A stretch of DNA of 64,000 nucleotides from Microbotryomycetes sp. JL201 (GCA_033819885.1 JAQYUZ010000009.1:1-64000), one strand, 5' to 3'; positions 1-13,592 are shown, counted from the first letter of the stretch. The notes: generated by a model from the sequence alone, not told the origin. Numbers and translations are program-made.

Positions 1-949
1 CGTCTCGCAACTCGCCACTTGCAAAGGGACTTGCCACTGCGTCTTGCTCGACAACTTGTTCGCGACGCCCGGCTGTCCCTGACACTTTGCACGCCTCATG
101 AAGTCTTTCAAGAATGCTCTGTTGGTGACCCACAAGCTTGCCTTCCTCAACATAGATGCCGTGTTGACCGACATTGTGGCCGGGTCCATCTCGGCGCGAA
201 CGTGTGTAGCGAGCTCGGCGAGTGCTGGTAGCTTAGCGGCGGACAAAAATTGCTTGGCAAGGACGCGGACCACCTTGCTCCAGAGAGGGGCAGGCAGTTT
301 GTCAAGGAAAACAAGCTTGTCAAGCACCGAGAGGTCATTATTGGACGATTTCATGAGTCGCGCAAAGGCGGAGTTTTTGGAGGTGACCGCTATCTGAAAG
401 CGCGCAAAGCCGGCCTCGGTGGCGCCAAGTGGTTGACGCACGTATGCCGCGTAAATTTCCAGCTCTCGGGCGATCCCTGTGACACCGTACTGCGTAACGA
501 GTTGCCGATATAACTCGGGCACGGTGTCGTAAGGTGTGAGATGACTCTTGACGTTGGTGCCAAGAGAATCCATTAACGTGCGTTCGGCAGCGCTGTATGC
601 GGCACGTAACACGTCGTCTTTGATGTCTCTGTAGGTTTCGGTGATCTTGTCATCGAAGAAACCCTTGTAACAGCGGGCTGTGAGGAGCAGGGCGTTATGC
701 CATGCGTCAAAGGTGGAGGAGATCTCGTGAGTCTCCTTGAACATCCAGACGTGTCAATACATCTTGTCGGCTGGCAAAGCTGGTAGTGACTGAAGACTAC
801 CGAGCTTGATTTTGGAGCCAGTGCTGGTTTTCTTGGTCATGGTGAACGTGTCAACCGTGGGCGGCGTTCGCGTTGTGCGTGGGCGCGTGGAATCACATGT
901 TGCAAGGATGTGATGTCAATGCTACAGTGCAGCTGGGCTCATAGCCTAT
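1..949 (-). mobile_element. Ty1/copia-like LTR retrotransposon, 5' part (gag region), broken
   Basis: Read on the minus strand, the stretch from about 840 to the left edge encodes a gag-like polyprotein segment of the copia type: an N-terminal part with scattered W and Y residues, then a helical region with the phrase LDKLPAPLWSKVVRVLAK, which resembles the UBN2/gag domain. The rest of the element lies beyond the window. Just upstream (plus coordinates about 931-949) is a sequence resembling the reverse complement of the initiator-tRNA anticodon arm, the half-tRNA primer site used by many copia elements, so the 5' LTR probably begins near 949 and runs rightward. Its far end could not be fixed. 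The copy is not intact, with at least one break in the visible part. Age cannot be judged without the second LTR. Family assignment is by motif recognition only. Confidence 0.6.
928..949 (-). other. Putative half-tRNA primer-binding site of the LTR element
   Basis: The plus strand reads CTGGGCTCATAGCC, close to the anticodon stem-loop of eukaryotic initiator tRNA-Met (CTGGGCTCATAACC). Copia-type elements commonly prime from a cleaved initiator tRNA at this position, between LTR and gag. Its location, about 90 bases upstream of the gag-like start, fits. One mismatch lies in the loop-proximal stem. Inference from a short match. Confidence 0.4.
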
Positions 950-2570
950 GCAAAAGACGCAATGCGGCTGGTAATATGCCTTTACCAAGCAGACAAGTCT
1001 CTATGTGAGCGACATGTGACAAGGACGCGTTGGAGAGAACAGCAATGTTGTGGTAAGGAAACAACCCAGCTAAGGTCACAGGCAGAGGCCCTAAGGACAG
1101 ATATTGAGAGAAGACATGTGACTGATATACGAGTAAGATAACCGCGTGATACCTGAACACCTCTAACGCAGAGCTCCTGATTCTGCGCAGAACAATTGTC
1201 AGCCAGATTGAGGCCGCAGAAGCAGCGGCAGATTGAGGGTTCACACCTGGTCAGGTGTACAGGAACTGCAGTCAGTCTTTAGCCATTTGTAGATGTGTAC
1301 CAAGGAAGTCTGTTCCTGTTAACAGGCTTTTGGCGTTGATTAGTGTGATCCTCAAATGATGGTTCTGAGGATCGGGCCAAATGTTTCTTCTCTTTGGTTT
1401 TAGGGCAGCAATCACTTTCTCTTTCATTTGGTTTGTTTTGCATAGCACTGTCTTGTGAGTCTGAGGAAGGGTGATTGCTGCATGTAAGTTGCATCCTTAG
1501 TTTGTTTTATGTTCTCTCACAAGACAGAGAAGAAAGGTTTGCTGCATATGCCTACTAAAGACTTCCATTTACAAAATGGGTGTCCTTGGAAGTTCTACAT
1601 TGCCTCTGCCCTCTCCATTCCCCTTGAATTGTTTGTCATCTCCAGTGCAAGCAAAGAGGCAGCAAAGCAGGAAGGCACAAAGTACTAGATAGGGAGTCAT
1701 TGTTTGACTAGGCTGATGCAAGGTTGCCAGTCCTGCTCTCACTCCATACATCAGTGACAAATGGCTGCTTATGCGCCAATTAAAAGTAGGGATGGTCAGA
1801 ATGCTCTATATCATATTTTGTCAGAGCTTTGCAGAAGTCGCAAATGTTGCATTACGATTGTGCAGCCTGCAAGGCTTTGTGAACTGGAGACTTTGAATCA
1901 GGAAAGAGCTTGCGCTCAAACCATGAAAAGGTCTGGTCCACCACATGTTCAACGGGCTCATCAAAAAGGTATGGCAAGGCAGGGATGGTGCAGAGACCTA
2001 TGAATTACACAGTGTAATCAGTGATTGCACTGTGACATAGCAAGTAATGACTGACCGAGCACAGAGGCTCCCCACCGCTTAATGAACAAGTTTTGGACTT
2101 GCGCTTTTTTGATGGCTCTTCCAGAGTACCGTACCACAGAATGGATTGTGAGGGAGGGAAATAGCATGGATGCCACGGCCTGAAAAGTTCCGCGTTTTGC
2201 AATGCTGTATTTTCCTCAGGAAATCAGCCAAGCGGCGGAAACCACAGCCTCACACATTACCCCAGGCCAACAATAGCATTCTTGTGCTCCGGACAGTACT
2301 GGTCTGCTTTGAGCCCGAATTTGTACCCCTCGTATGCTGTGTCACCGATAATGTAGGCCCAGCTGATGCCCTGTAGATGCCACCAGAGCTTGAGACGCCT
2401 GATAGTTTCCAGACGAGGGGAGAACGTACATATGCAGAAGTGACTACAGATCAATGGCCGTCGATGGGCACATATGCAGATGTAAGTGCGTGAGTCTCTC
2501 CGCTCTCGTCGTGCAGGCCTCTTACCAACTCGTGGAGCAACGATAGGACGCACGCTCTCGCCTACGTCAC
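950..2570. other. Gene-poor stretch, probably LTR plus decayed sequence
   Basis: This stretch of about 1.6 kb is visibly more AT-rich than the rest of the window and holds only short open frames. Part of it next to 949 is expected to be the LTR of the neighbouring element, but the outer boundary was not found. On the minus strand near 2257-2400 one frame contains the phrase IIGDTAYEGYKFG, which faintly recalls a DDE-transposase core. The frame is short and no terminal repeats were recognised. No host gene is supported here. Confidence 0.4.
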
Positions 2571-2599
2571 TTGTGTACGCCAGATATCTCGTTGCAGGT

Positions 2600-3050
2600 T
2601 GCAGTACAGGTCTTATCCTCGCAAGGAGCGCTGTTCGTTCGCCAGAGTCAGTCTCGACACGATGACGCAATCGTCACAACTAGCACGACCTGCCTAGGTA
2701 GCGCGCTGGAGTTTCCGTGGTGTCAATCTCTCCTCTCACTGCCTTGTCTTCTGCCACTGCAAGCTGCTTCTCGACGTTGTCCATCTGTGCGCGGCGCGAG
2801 GGCAAGAGGGCAACTGGCCAAAGTTTACAACAATTCAACATCTGAAGCGCTATCGGCTTTCACCAATTTGAGAAATTGCCAAATCCTTGTTGACGGCTCC
2901 GCTTTTGGGCCTGATCGATGCCAACTTCATCAACAGCCTCTCGCTTGCTCGAAGTCGCCGGAAGATATTTGCCAATGGTCGCGCCGCGCGAGGGCGCGCC
3001 CGGCCGCTCAGTAGCGAGCGAAGTGCCAAACCACCTGCATTAGGGGACAA
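2600..3050 (-). other. Possible small minus-strand gene, unrecognised
   Basis: Two protein-like stretches on the minus strand may be exons. One, around 2930-3035, reads GKYLPATSSKREAVDEVG in its middle. The other starts with an ATG near 2782, directly after a good acceptor (CGCGCACAG), and begins MDNVEKQLAVAEDKAVRG. I could not join them in a consistent frame and recognise no family. If real, it would be a short charged protein encoded just downstream of the PPIL2 gene. Otherwise this 0.5 kb is intergenic sequence. Confidence 0.2.
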
Positions 3051-3083
3051 TCAGCCGAGCCACAGAATCAAGTCGCCTCCTGC

Positions 3084-5138
3084 TTACGTTGTTCGATCTC
3101 GGGTGCCAACCTCACTGTCCCGTTTCCGCTGCTCAGCTTTGGCCCGCTCCTTCGCTTCTCGTGACAGCTTCCGTTCAAGCTTTTGCTTGTACGCATCAAA
3201 GGGATCCCCAAAAACGGCGACATCCCGTATATGAATCTCCTTCAAGGGTCGATCCGTCGCTGTGTCGCACGGAACCCTCTCGATCTTGCCGAGCACATCG
3301 TCTCCTCCCACGAGTCGTCCAAACACCGTGTGCTTGCCGTCTAGATGCGGCGTAGGCCGCAGGGTGAGGAAAAATTGCGACCCATTCGTGTTCGGGCCGG
3401 AGTTTGCCATTGACAAGACGCCCCGCTCGTTATGTTTCACTGCAGCAAGCGTGTGAGGGGGCGTCGAAGTAGACCAACATCCAGCAAGACGTACAGGCGG
3501 TCCTCTGATGGAACTCGTCCTCGAATGGCTTCCCCCAGTAGCTCTGCCCGCCTCGCCCTGTTCCAGTTGGATCACCACCTTGAATCATGAAGCCGGGAAT
3601 CAGTCTATGGAATATCGTATCCTTGTATTTGCCCTCTTTTGCAAGCTGTCATTGAACGTTGCCAAGGTCAGTGGTGGGTTGAGGCAGCGGGCCGAAGTCG
3701 TGGGGTGGACATGCCTGCAAAAAGTTGTAACATGTGCGAGGTGCTCGATCGCAGTGCAGCTCGAGATTCAGATTGCCGAAATTTGTGACCTGTCGGACCG
3801 TGAAGAAAGCGCAGAGTGTTGGACGAGGCAATCAGCGTGCTGTAAAAGCTCTTACGGGCCAAAAGCACTCTTACCAATCTCGCGTAGCCCTTTTCACCTT
3901 TTTCTCGCACCGCCTCATACATGAGATCCTCTTCGTGCCACAACGCGTTTTCCGTCTTGGTCTCGATCGGCGCAGACGTGCTGGTCAAACTTGCTCCTGC
4001 TCGACCAGTCGACACCACAGAAAGATTATAAGGAGATGAAGCATTGCTGACATAGGCGCCAAGCTTCTTGACCGGTCCTTTCGTCGTTGTTGTGGCGTCC
4101 GAGTTCTTCTGTGTCTCCTTTGCCTTTGTCTGCGAGCTTGATGATGGCAAGCCATCCGGATCTACGGAATATGGATGTGATCAATCTAAAAGACCCTTCG
4201 CGACGCCAGAGACGACCGCAGGTACTGACCAAATTTAATCTTTCTCTGAACATAATCAAACTTTGATACTGCAAGCGTCCTTTAGGTTCAGCCTCTCCAT
4301 ATCGTACTTTGTGATGCTCACAATCGCGTGCTTCCAGGTGAAGAGGATCTTGAAGTGTGATGATGTCTGCTCGTTTGAACGGCTCGTCGGACACTAGATC
4401 GTGCCAATGGTTTGCCTTAATGTTCAAACGATCAACAGTGTCTCTGGAAAAAACGTTGCCAGTGGTCTTGATGGCCACAATGTGCGAATGTTCATTGAAG
4501 ACTTTGAAAGTGACGGGGTCATGATACGTCTAACAAAGCCGCGTCAAAAACACGAAGGAGACTTTGTAAGCGAGCAGAGCACAGAGAGAGCAACAGAAAC
4601 GTGCGACGATGCCCATCTCTGAGAGACGCACCCCTTCATTGTTGCGTGCAAAGTTGAGCGTGATCAAATCGCCTGCGCCGAGCGCTTGTCCCGTGGCCGG
4701 ATCTTTGCCGTGTTGACGCAGGTACGGTATAATCGACAAGAGATCGTACGTGGTTCCGTTAGCGGTGCAGACTGGATTCTCGCAAGGCTTGAGTGTCAAC
4801 GCGCAACTGCGGTGGCAACGAGTTATTTTCAGGCGCCGTCGCTAGGGAAATGGGTTCCACGACGACGAACCAGTCGAAAGGGAGGCGAGCAAAATGCTGC
4901 GCCTTTTTTCGTGCGCCGGCAGATGATGCGCTATGCTGTCCGAGCTCGCCGCTGTGCTCGCTCTACGTAAGCATCGTTAGCGATTCGGGTCGTCGTTTTA
5001 CGTGGAGGACATGACTCGCATGAGTAATATAAAGTTTGTCTAGCGTGTACACGAGCCGTAGTGTGATCTGCCAAGTCAGCAGGATGTCGGTGACGGACAG
5101 AGCAATTCAACAGGCAACGCACCTGACCCGTGACCCAT
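3084..5138 (-). CDS. PPIL2: PPIL2-type U-box cyclophilin (peptidyl-prolyl isomerase)
   Basis: The spliced product begins MGHGSDKLYITH and follows the PPIL2/Cyp8 family end to end. The N-terminal U-box has [21 protein letters not shown], then [20 protein letters not shown], then the conserved [20 protein letters not shown] and [15 protein letters not shown] blocks. A low-complexity linker rich in S, T and K leads to a C-terminal cyclophilin domain with [19 protein letters not shown], then [18 protein letters not shown] and [19 protein letters not shown]2 proteins are nuclear, spliceosome-associated and may act as ubiquitin ligases through the U-box; isomerase activity is weak in some members. 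At least six introns are needed. The first coding exon is only 16 nt (5138-5123), followed by an intron ending in CTAG. A second intron with a GCTAAC branch site removes the segment after residues THASHVLH. Confidence 0.92.
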
Positions 5139-5289
5139 GGCAGCAACGATCTATTGCAGCCTGATTCGAACGAGGCACGTGAGCTAGCTGTGACGAAGAG
5201 GCGGCAGAGTGACGGTTAATCCAGGAGGAAAGGCCGCAGATCGACTTGGCTCTTCAGCGCCGCCCGTTTGTCCTCCCGCAGCGCTTCTC

Positions 5290-6765
5290 ATGGACGCCGA
5301 CACGTATCCGACAGAATCGCTCGTGACTGATGACGAACAAGCTTTCGGCTCGGCGCACAGAGGCGAGTCGGTCGTGCCAGCCGTGGCCTCGTCTGCGCTC
5401 GAGTTGCCTGCCGGCGGCGAGAGAGATGACGGAGAGGACGAGGATGACGACTTGTTCGGCGATAATGACATGGACGAGGATGTTGAGCACGTCGCTTGCA
5501 AGCTGCCTGCGAGGCTGTGCACTCTAGCTGACGCAATGCAACGTGCAGCGCTGTCGCGCCTGCTGCCCTCGAAGGTGACCACATGACACATGAGGATGAT
5601 GGGCTGACAGAGGAAGAGCGACAACGACGGCGAGAGCTCGAGTATGATGAAGGCGACGCGCCCGCCTTGCAAGAGACGACGCAGATCGCCCATGTCGAGC
5701 TCGCCAGTCAGTCGGTTCCTCGAGGTGCACAAGTGTGGCACGCCAGGCTACCAAACTTTCTCTCGCTCGAGCGCAACCCATTGACCGAGGCGTGGCAGCC
5801 GCACAGACAACCAAAGCGACCTCTGGACGATGCACCGACGCACATGACCGCCGACGTCCCTGACGAGAATGTGATCAGGTGGCGATGGCGCGACGGCGAA
5901 CCGTCGCAGCCGCCGCACGTAAGCGGCTGCTCCTTCCACATTCACAATCAGGCCTGACTCGTTATTGGTTGCTCTGCAATTGCAGAGAGAATCGAACGCG
6001 CGGATCGTGCGGTGGTCCGACGGCTCCCATTCGCTCCAGCTCGGAACAGAACTTTTTGACATCACCCTGGCTGTCGATCGATCGGCGAGCAAGGCGACTG
6101 GATCCGGACCTGTGCCCGCTGCTCAGCCAAGCTTGACCAAGACAACGAACGCTTCCAATTTGGCACACAGCCTGACCTTTCTCACTGCTCAACACGAGTA
6201 TACGGAGTTGATTGAAGCTCAAGCTTCCGTCATAGGCACCATGTCATTCCGTCCAACTACGCTGCAATCGACGACGCATCGACGGCTAGCAGGCAGCATT
6301 GCAGCTAGAAACGTCAAGGACCGCGCAGTTCGTCGACTCGATATTCCCTCTGCAGACCCGGAACGGCTCAAGGCTGAGCGTGAAAAGGCAGAAATTGACA
6401 AGGTGAAGAGAGCTCGTCGCCAGAACACACAGAGAACCTCGACAAGTCGACGCAAATCGGCCCGCGGCGAGACACGCATGGTTGGTGCCGAGGGAGATGA
6501 CGACGAGGACGACATGGACGATCAACATGACAGCTTCAGACACAGCCGAGCTCATGCAGATTTTGCGGACGAAGACGACAATTTCATTGTAGATGACGAT
6601 GCTATAGACAGCGGCGCCGAGGATTTTGACGAGGTCGATCGTGCCGAGGACCGGTTGGCTCAAAGTGCACGCAGGCGTTCAAGTCCAAAGGGCACACAAG
6701 CTGCGCAAGAGCCTACTCCGGCACCCCGCCGTCGTCTCGTTGTCGACGATTCTGACGAGGAATAG
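5290..6765 (+). CDS. LEO1: Paf1 complex subunit Leo1
   Basis: Leo1 is a subunit of the Paf1 elongation complex, which travels with RNA polymerase II and promotes histone modification. The frame starts MDADTYPTESLV and runs through an acidic segment (DDLFGDNDMDED). It continues with the family hallmark DDGLTEEERQRRRELEYDEG and a core containing HVELASQSVPRGAQVWHARL, ENVIRWRWRDGEP and ARIVRWSDGSHSLQLG. The C-terminus is basic then acidic and ends DDSDEE, as in other Leo1 proteins. Two introns fit: a 32-nt one (about 5514-5545, GT to GTGCAG) needed to bring the TEEER block into frame, and one with donor GTAAGC around 5920-5986. The gene lies head-to-head with PPIL2 (152 bp between start codons), so they probably share a bidirectional promoter. 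Confidence 0.92.
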
Positions 6766-6827
6766 CTTCGGCTTGTAATGGTAGCTTGCGGTATTCTGGG
6801 AAAGATCCAATGTGTATTGCACTACAA

Positions 6828-8839
6828 TCATGCCCTGATTTCGTGCATCTCGCCGTTCCCATCAATCCTGTAGGCTGGAGCGAGCTGAGAGCTTGCGCCG
6901 TGATCGCGAATGTCAGTACGCTTAGTTAAGCCGCGGAATTCTAGACCTACAGAGCCTGCTGATTTTCGGTATTGCCGTGTGTCAAATTGCGAACAGCCAA
7001 GAGGGCATGCTCCCGCATAGCTGCGTTGTAAAGCTCAGTTTCCACTCGCTGCGTTACCGCCTGCGGTTCATCGCACTCACTGAGATTGCGCTCATCCATT
7101 CTGCACAATGCGACGACCAAGGGCAATCCGCCGCGCGTGCGGACTTCATCCTGATTCGTCCGGTTCCCGCATGACAACGCAGAGATCAGGGAAACTGTAA
7201 TCCTCTTCAGCTGTGAAACGGCTTCAAGAGCTTCCGTGGCCCCATTCGCATTACCACTCGGAAAGTCTGTGAATCCCGAGCAAAATCGCAGAATACCTGT
7301 AAGACGTAATTAACTTAGCTACGGAGGTGGGACCGTCTCGAATCGCGACACAGCAACTTGCCCACGATCGATCCCACCGCAGGTGCAAGGTCCGAGCGCG
7401 CATCGGCGCTAGCCAGGCAAAGACTGCGTGCGCCAGACGCGGCAAGCACAGAACCTTGAATGACCATAGCGTGCTCGGCACCGAGACGGTCGACAGGGTG
7501 GTTGAGCTTGCTCGCGGCACCTTGCAGCACAGTGTTGAAGACAGGGCCTAGCGCTAACCGCAGGTTGTTCAAACGGGTCATGTCGTTCTCGGCGTCGACG
7601 AGACCGTCAGCTATCTTGAGCCAGGTGATTTGGCAACCATTCAAGAATTCGCCATTACCGCTACAATGACAATGCACACTTCATTCAGAATAGTAATCGC
7701 AACGGCAATAGAGTCGACTGACCAAGAGACTGCAGCAAACAATTGAGCACCGTCTCCCTCTTGCAAGCTGCACTTGACGAATGCAAGACTGCAAGTACTT
7801 TAAAGGGTAAGACTCGCTGCTGCACAAACTTCCCTCAAACTCACACCAACATCCATTCATGCTCAGACTTTTGCTCAGCTTGCCCATCTTCGTCAAAGAG
7901 GTCAAGCATGCTTCGCAGCAACGCGCGACCGCCCGAGGAGCTGGCGAAGAGGTTGCTTTCGACGCCGAGAAATGTATCAGTCAACGACTTTGCCACTCGG
8001 TTTCTGCCATGACAGCGCTCACAGGACGGGTCTGAAGGACTGTGTTGCGTTGACGACTAGCACAAGCACAGCCGTGCGGACATCGGCGTCGGAGGAAGCT
8101 AGCAATCGCCTTTTGGTGGCGTGTCATTCCGGCGAGCAGCTGTTGACTAGGGCAGACGACCTACTGCAGGACTGTGTCTGTACCAGAACCGTGGGTTTCA
8201 GGACTGAGACAAGCGCTGAGGACTGCTCGCGACGTCAGCGCGTTTCCAGCCACCATGTTGGCAAGCAAGCGCGCAGATGACAAAGTTAGGCGCCCGTCTG
8301 TTCAGGGCGAGGCGTGGGTGAGCTCGTCGCCTAGAGCCTCGCTCACATGAACACGCCTACATCCGGGATCATTCAAAACATGAAAGGCGGAGAGCGCGAA
8401 GAGGCCTTGCCGCACCGATTGCAGCAAGTGATCGCTGACGTCGAAAGGAAATGTGAGCGCTGAGAATGCTGACGCTGGCGCTTCAGAGAGGTCGACTGAC
8501 ACTGCACATTGCTGATTGAGCGAGCTGTCGACGCACAGAGCGGCCGCTAGCAGGGACAGTTCTTCAAGGACCTTTCTCGCCTCAGCGGATTCGAGCACAA
8601 TTGAAACGCGAGCGTGCCAGACCGAGCCGAGTGCCGACCAGAGAGGCATATGAGAGCCATACGCCGCCCTATGATCCAGCTCTGTCAGTCGCCCGAGCGC
8701 GCTTACAGCGACGTTCACCCGACCTCGCATCCTGGCTCACTCGCGCCTGAGCCGTCACTGCCCGCACGATCTCGAGCAGTTCGGCTGGCAAACTGTGGGT
8801 CGAGCTGTACAGTGATCTCGCGAGAGAAGCTGGGTCCAT
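6828..8839 (-). CDS. ATXN10: Ataxin-10 homolog (Ctr86-like)
   Basis: The C-terminal part carries the ataxin-10 domain signature: NQDEVRTRGGLPLVVALC, then MREHALLAVRNLTHGNTENQ, then after an intron QLAPAYRIDGNGEMHEIRA and stop. Family members are armadillo-like repeat proteins; yeast Ctr86 is essential and poorly understood, and human ATXN10 acts in neurites and cytokinesis. The best start is at 8839 (MDPASLARSLYSSTHSLP). A 37-nt intron near 8728 joins this to the RAAYGSHMPLWSALGSVW segment. The middle is split by several introns and was only partly resolved. Helical leucine-rich character throughout fits armadillo repeats. The gene ends tail-to-tail with LEO1, only 62 bp apart. Confidence in the family is high; exon details in the middle are uncertain. 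Confidence 0.82.
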
Positions 8840-9040
8840 TGCTGCTGACGAAGGTTCCTCAAGAGGTGGAAAGCTCCGATCCGAAAGATTCTTGTGTCAC
8901 GGTCTCCCTCACCATTCACCTCCTAAATAAAAACCCGTCCGACTGTCGACGCACTGTGTGCGCCAATACATTGACCGCTGTCTCCTTACAACTCGCCGTG
9001 GTGTAAGAGCCAAGTCGGTTGTGTGCACGTGACCTCCGTC

Positions 9041-10428
9041 ATGCTCGAGCTCAAGCACACACTCCAAGGCCACCGCAAGGGCGTGTCGTCTGTTCATTTC
9101 AGCCCAGATGGCAAATGGCTCGTATCTTCATGTCAGTCCCGGCGCCAGTATGGGCGACATCGACGAGCGGCGCGCATATGCCAGTGCAGCTCTCTGATGC
9201 AACTTTCCCCTCTCCTGTGCAGCTGCTGAGTCCGTCATACACGTACACGCTGTTCCTAGTTTTGTCCTGGCAAAGACGCTGCTCGGTCACAGGGCGGGCG
9301 TGTCCCAGGTCTCATTCGACTCGAGCTCCCAGTTCGTCGCTTCAGCTTCAGAAGATGGGACAGTGCGCGTTTGGGACGTACACGCGCTCTCAGACGGGCC
9401 TGCACATATCTTGAAGGGACATGCAAGTGCAGTCTTCTGCATCGCTTGGAGTCCGCGCGGCAACATTGTGGCAAGTGGCGGCATGGACGACACTGTCCGG
9501 TTATGGAACGTTCATGCGGGCGAGTCAAACAGTTTCAGACGATCGCGAGCTCATCTGCTTTGCTGATCCTGACTGTCATGCAGAGGATTGCCTCAGGGTC
9601 TTGCCGGCTCATTCGGATCCTGTGTCGGGCCTTACATTCACAGGAGACGGATCCCTGCTTGTCACATGCTCGTGGGACGGTTACATGTGCGCGACACAGT
9701 GTGATCGGAATTTGAGCCTACCTCGCTCACCACGATTCGACCGGCTTGATCTCGCAGTCGCATTTGGGACACTTCGTCTGGGCAATGCCTGAAAACTCTC
9801 ATGGACGACGACAACACTCCAATGTAACGCCAGCTACCGCGTGCTAGCTGCGCCTCGCTGATCTTCATTGACGCCAGCTCTCACGTTCGCCTTTCGCCCA
9901 ACGAAGCATTTCTGTTCGCGTCTGCGCTCGACTCTAGCATCAGGATATGGGATTGTCGTTCCGGCACCATCGTTAAGACGTATACCGGCCATACAAATCG
10001 GAAGTACGTGAAATCCGTAATCAGCCCCTGAGCAGTCGCCTGAGATTGTGCTTGTGATGCCAGATTCTGTGTGCCGATCGTTCTCGATCGCGAGAGGAGA
10101 CACGTGATAACTGGTTCAGAAGACTATCAGATCGTCATCTGGGACATGCAAAGCCGAGAAATTGTTGCTCGGATTCAAGGTCACCAAGGTCAGATTTCGT
10201 TTGTCTGTGAAACGACACGCAAGAGCTGAAAGTGCAATCATTTCCAGACACGCCCGTCGCAATAGACGCGCATCCATACCTGCCCTTGATTGCTAGCGGA
10301 GCCTTAGAGAAGGCAAGCCCGTTTGTGCAAACAGTTACAACAACAAATGGCTGAAGGTTGGCTGCCAACAGGACTCGACGGTACGAATATGGAAGCAGAC
10401 AGTGTCTACACCGGCAGATACTCCATAG
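9041..10428 (+). CDS. SWD3: WDR5/Swd3 WD40 protein, COMPASS subunit
   Basis: Seven WD40 repeats match WDR5 closely. Readable pieces in order are [127 protein letters not shown] and [13 protein letters not shown]5/Swd3 is a scaffold of the Set1/COMPASS histone H3K4 methyltransferase and sits in the nucleus. The LPAHSDPVS and DDDNT blocks are specific to WDR5 rather than generic WD40 proteins. At least seven introns interrupt the gene. The last uses a GC donor (AAG|GCAAGC to CAACAG) and is required to restore the final blade. The start at 9041 (MLELKHTL) is the first in-frame ATG before repeat 1. It is divergent from ATXN10, about 200 bp apart. Confidence 0.9.
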
Positions 10429-10442
10429 TCAGCATGTTTGTT

Positions 10443-12502
<2,060 letters not shown>

Positions 12503-12763
12503 CGTGGGCAGTCGAAAAGACGCGAGCACGGCGCGGTCAGTGCAGTGCGACGAAAAGTACGAGTCGCTATTGTAGCGCTTTCATGATGACAAATATCGCA
12601 GGGGCAAAGACATGATTTGCAAAGACAAAGGAGGACAGAAAAAACAAAACAACGCAAATTACGACTTTTCGTAGCTGGGCTGAAATGGAGACGATGCGCA
12701 GCGTCAGCAACCTGAAACCGACGCGGCAACAAAGCAAGTCTGTCGCCATGTCTCGCCACATCA

Positions 12764-13526
12764 TCATAGACTGACCGTCTCTCCTGCAGCGGCGAGTTTC
12801 GCCTTTGCCTCTTTGCGAGCCCATCCTTCGATGCTGTTGTCGCCACGAAAAGCGATAAGTTAGCGCGAGTCTCGGATGGATGACGAAAGCCACCTCTCGA
12901 TGAGCAAGTCTAAGAAAACCCAAGCCGCGACTTGCCTCGTATCTGGCTTGTAGTACAGAAGGACGGCCGCGAGCGCCATGCCGCCACCCATGCCCCAGTA
13001 GTAGATGTTTTCCCAGTCTTCCTTGACCCGCTTCTGGCCTAGTGACGAGACGTAGCCGAGAATGATAGCGCACAGGAGCCAGATGCCATGCAAGATACCA
13101 ATAGATCAGCACAGGCACTTTGAGAGACACTTTCGTTGTCGGGGCCATTACTTACCCGGCGCGGGCGGCTGCAAAACGTGTGCACGTAAAATCATCGAGT
13201 CAGCAAGGTTGATGAACATTCAGTCAGACTGAGATGTGGTTGTTGCGCGCTGAAACCGAGACGGCCATCGGCGCAACCCTGACGCCAGGCGCGGTCGTCT
13301 GCACTGTCCGAGCCAGCGCAAGGATTTTTGAAGGAGCGGCTTGCGAATACGACGTCACGCCATGTCGTTTGCGAGGGGCCGAGCCGGATCGCGCGCTCAC
13401 CTTCTCTCCAAAGAGATAACCCGACGGCGGATTGTAATGGGCACCACCACTAGCACATCGTTGTTGAAGCACGGATTTGGCAGCACTGCATGTGCGCCTG
13501 GTTAGGGCTGCTGCGCGGATCGGCAT
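12764..13526 (-). CDS. NDUFB11: Mitochondrial complex I accessory subunit ESSS/NDUFB11
   Basis: This small membrane-arm subunit of NADH:ubiquinone oxidoreductase is recognised by GGAHYNPPSGYLFGEK, then PPAPGQKRVKEDWENIYYWG, one transmembrane segment (GMALAAVLLYYKPD) and a tail ending KAKLAAAGETVSL. The N-terminus (MPIRAAALTRRTCSAAKS) is a typical basic mitochondrial presequence. The spliced model has four exons. Exon 2 is a 13-nt microexon (13156-13168) encoding PPAP, flanked by TTTTGCAG and GTAAGT. The last intron uses a GC donor (AG|GCAAGTC). Both are required by the conserved protein sequence. Presence of this gene shows that the organism keeps complex I. The gene is divergent from the J-protein at 13593. 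Confidence 0.88.
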
Positions 13527-13592
13527 GGCGGTCGAGGGCGAGCAGTGAAAGCGGCAGCTCTCTCAAAGTTACCGCGTTGACGCCAGCCAGCC

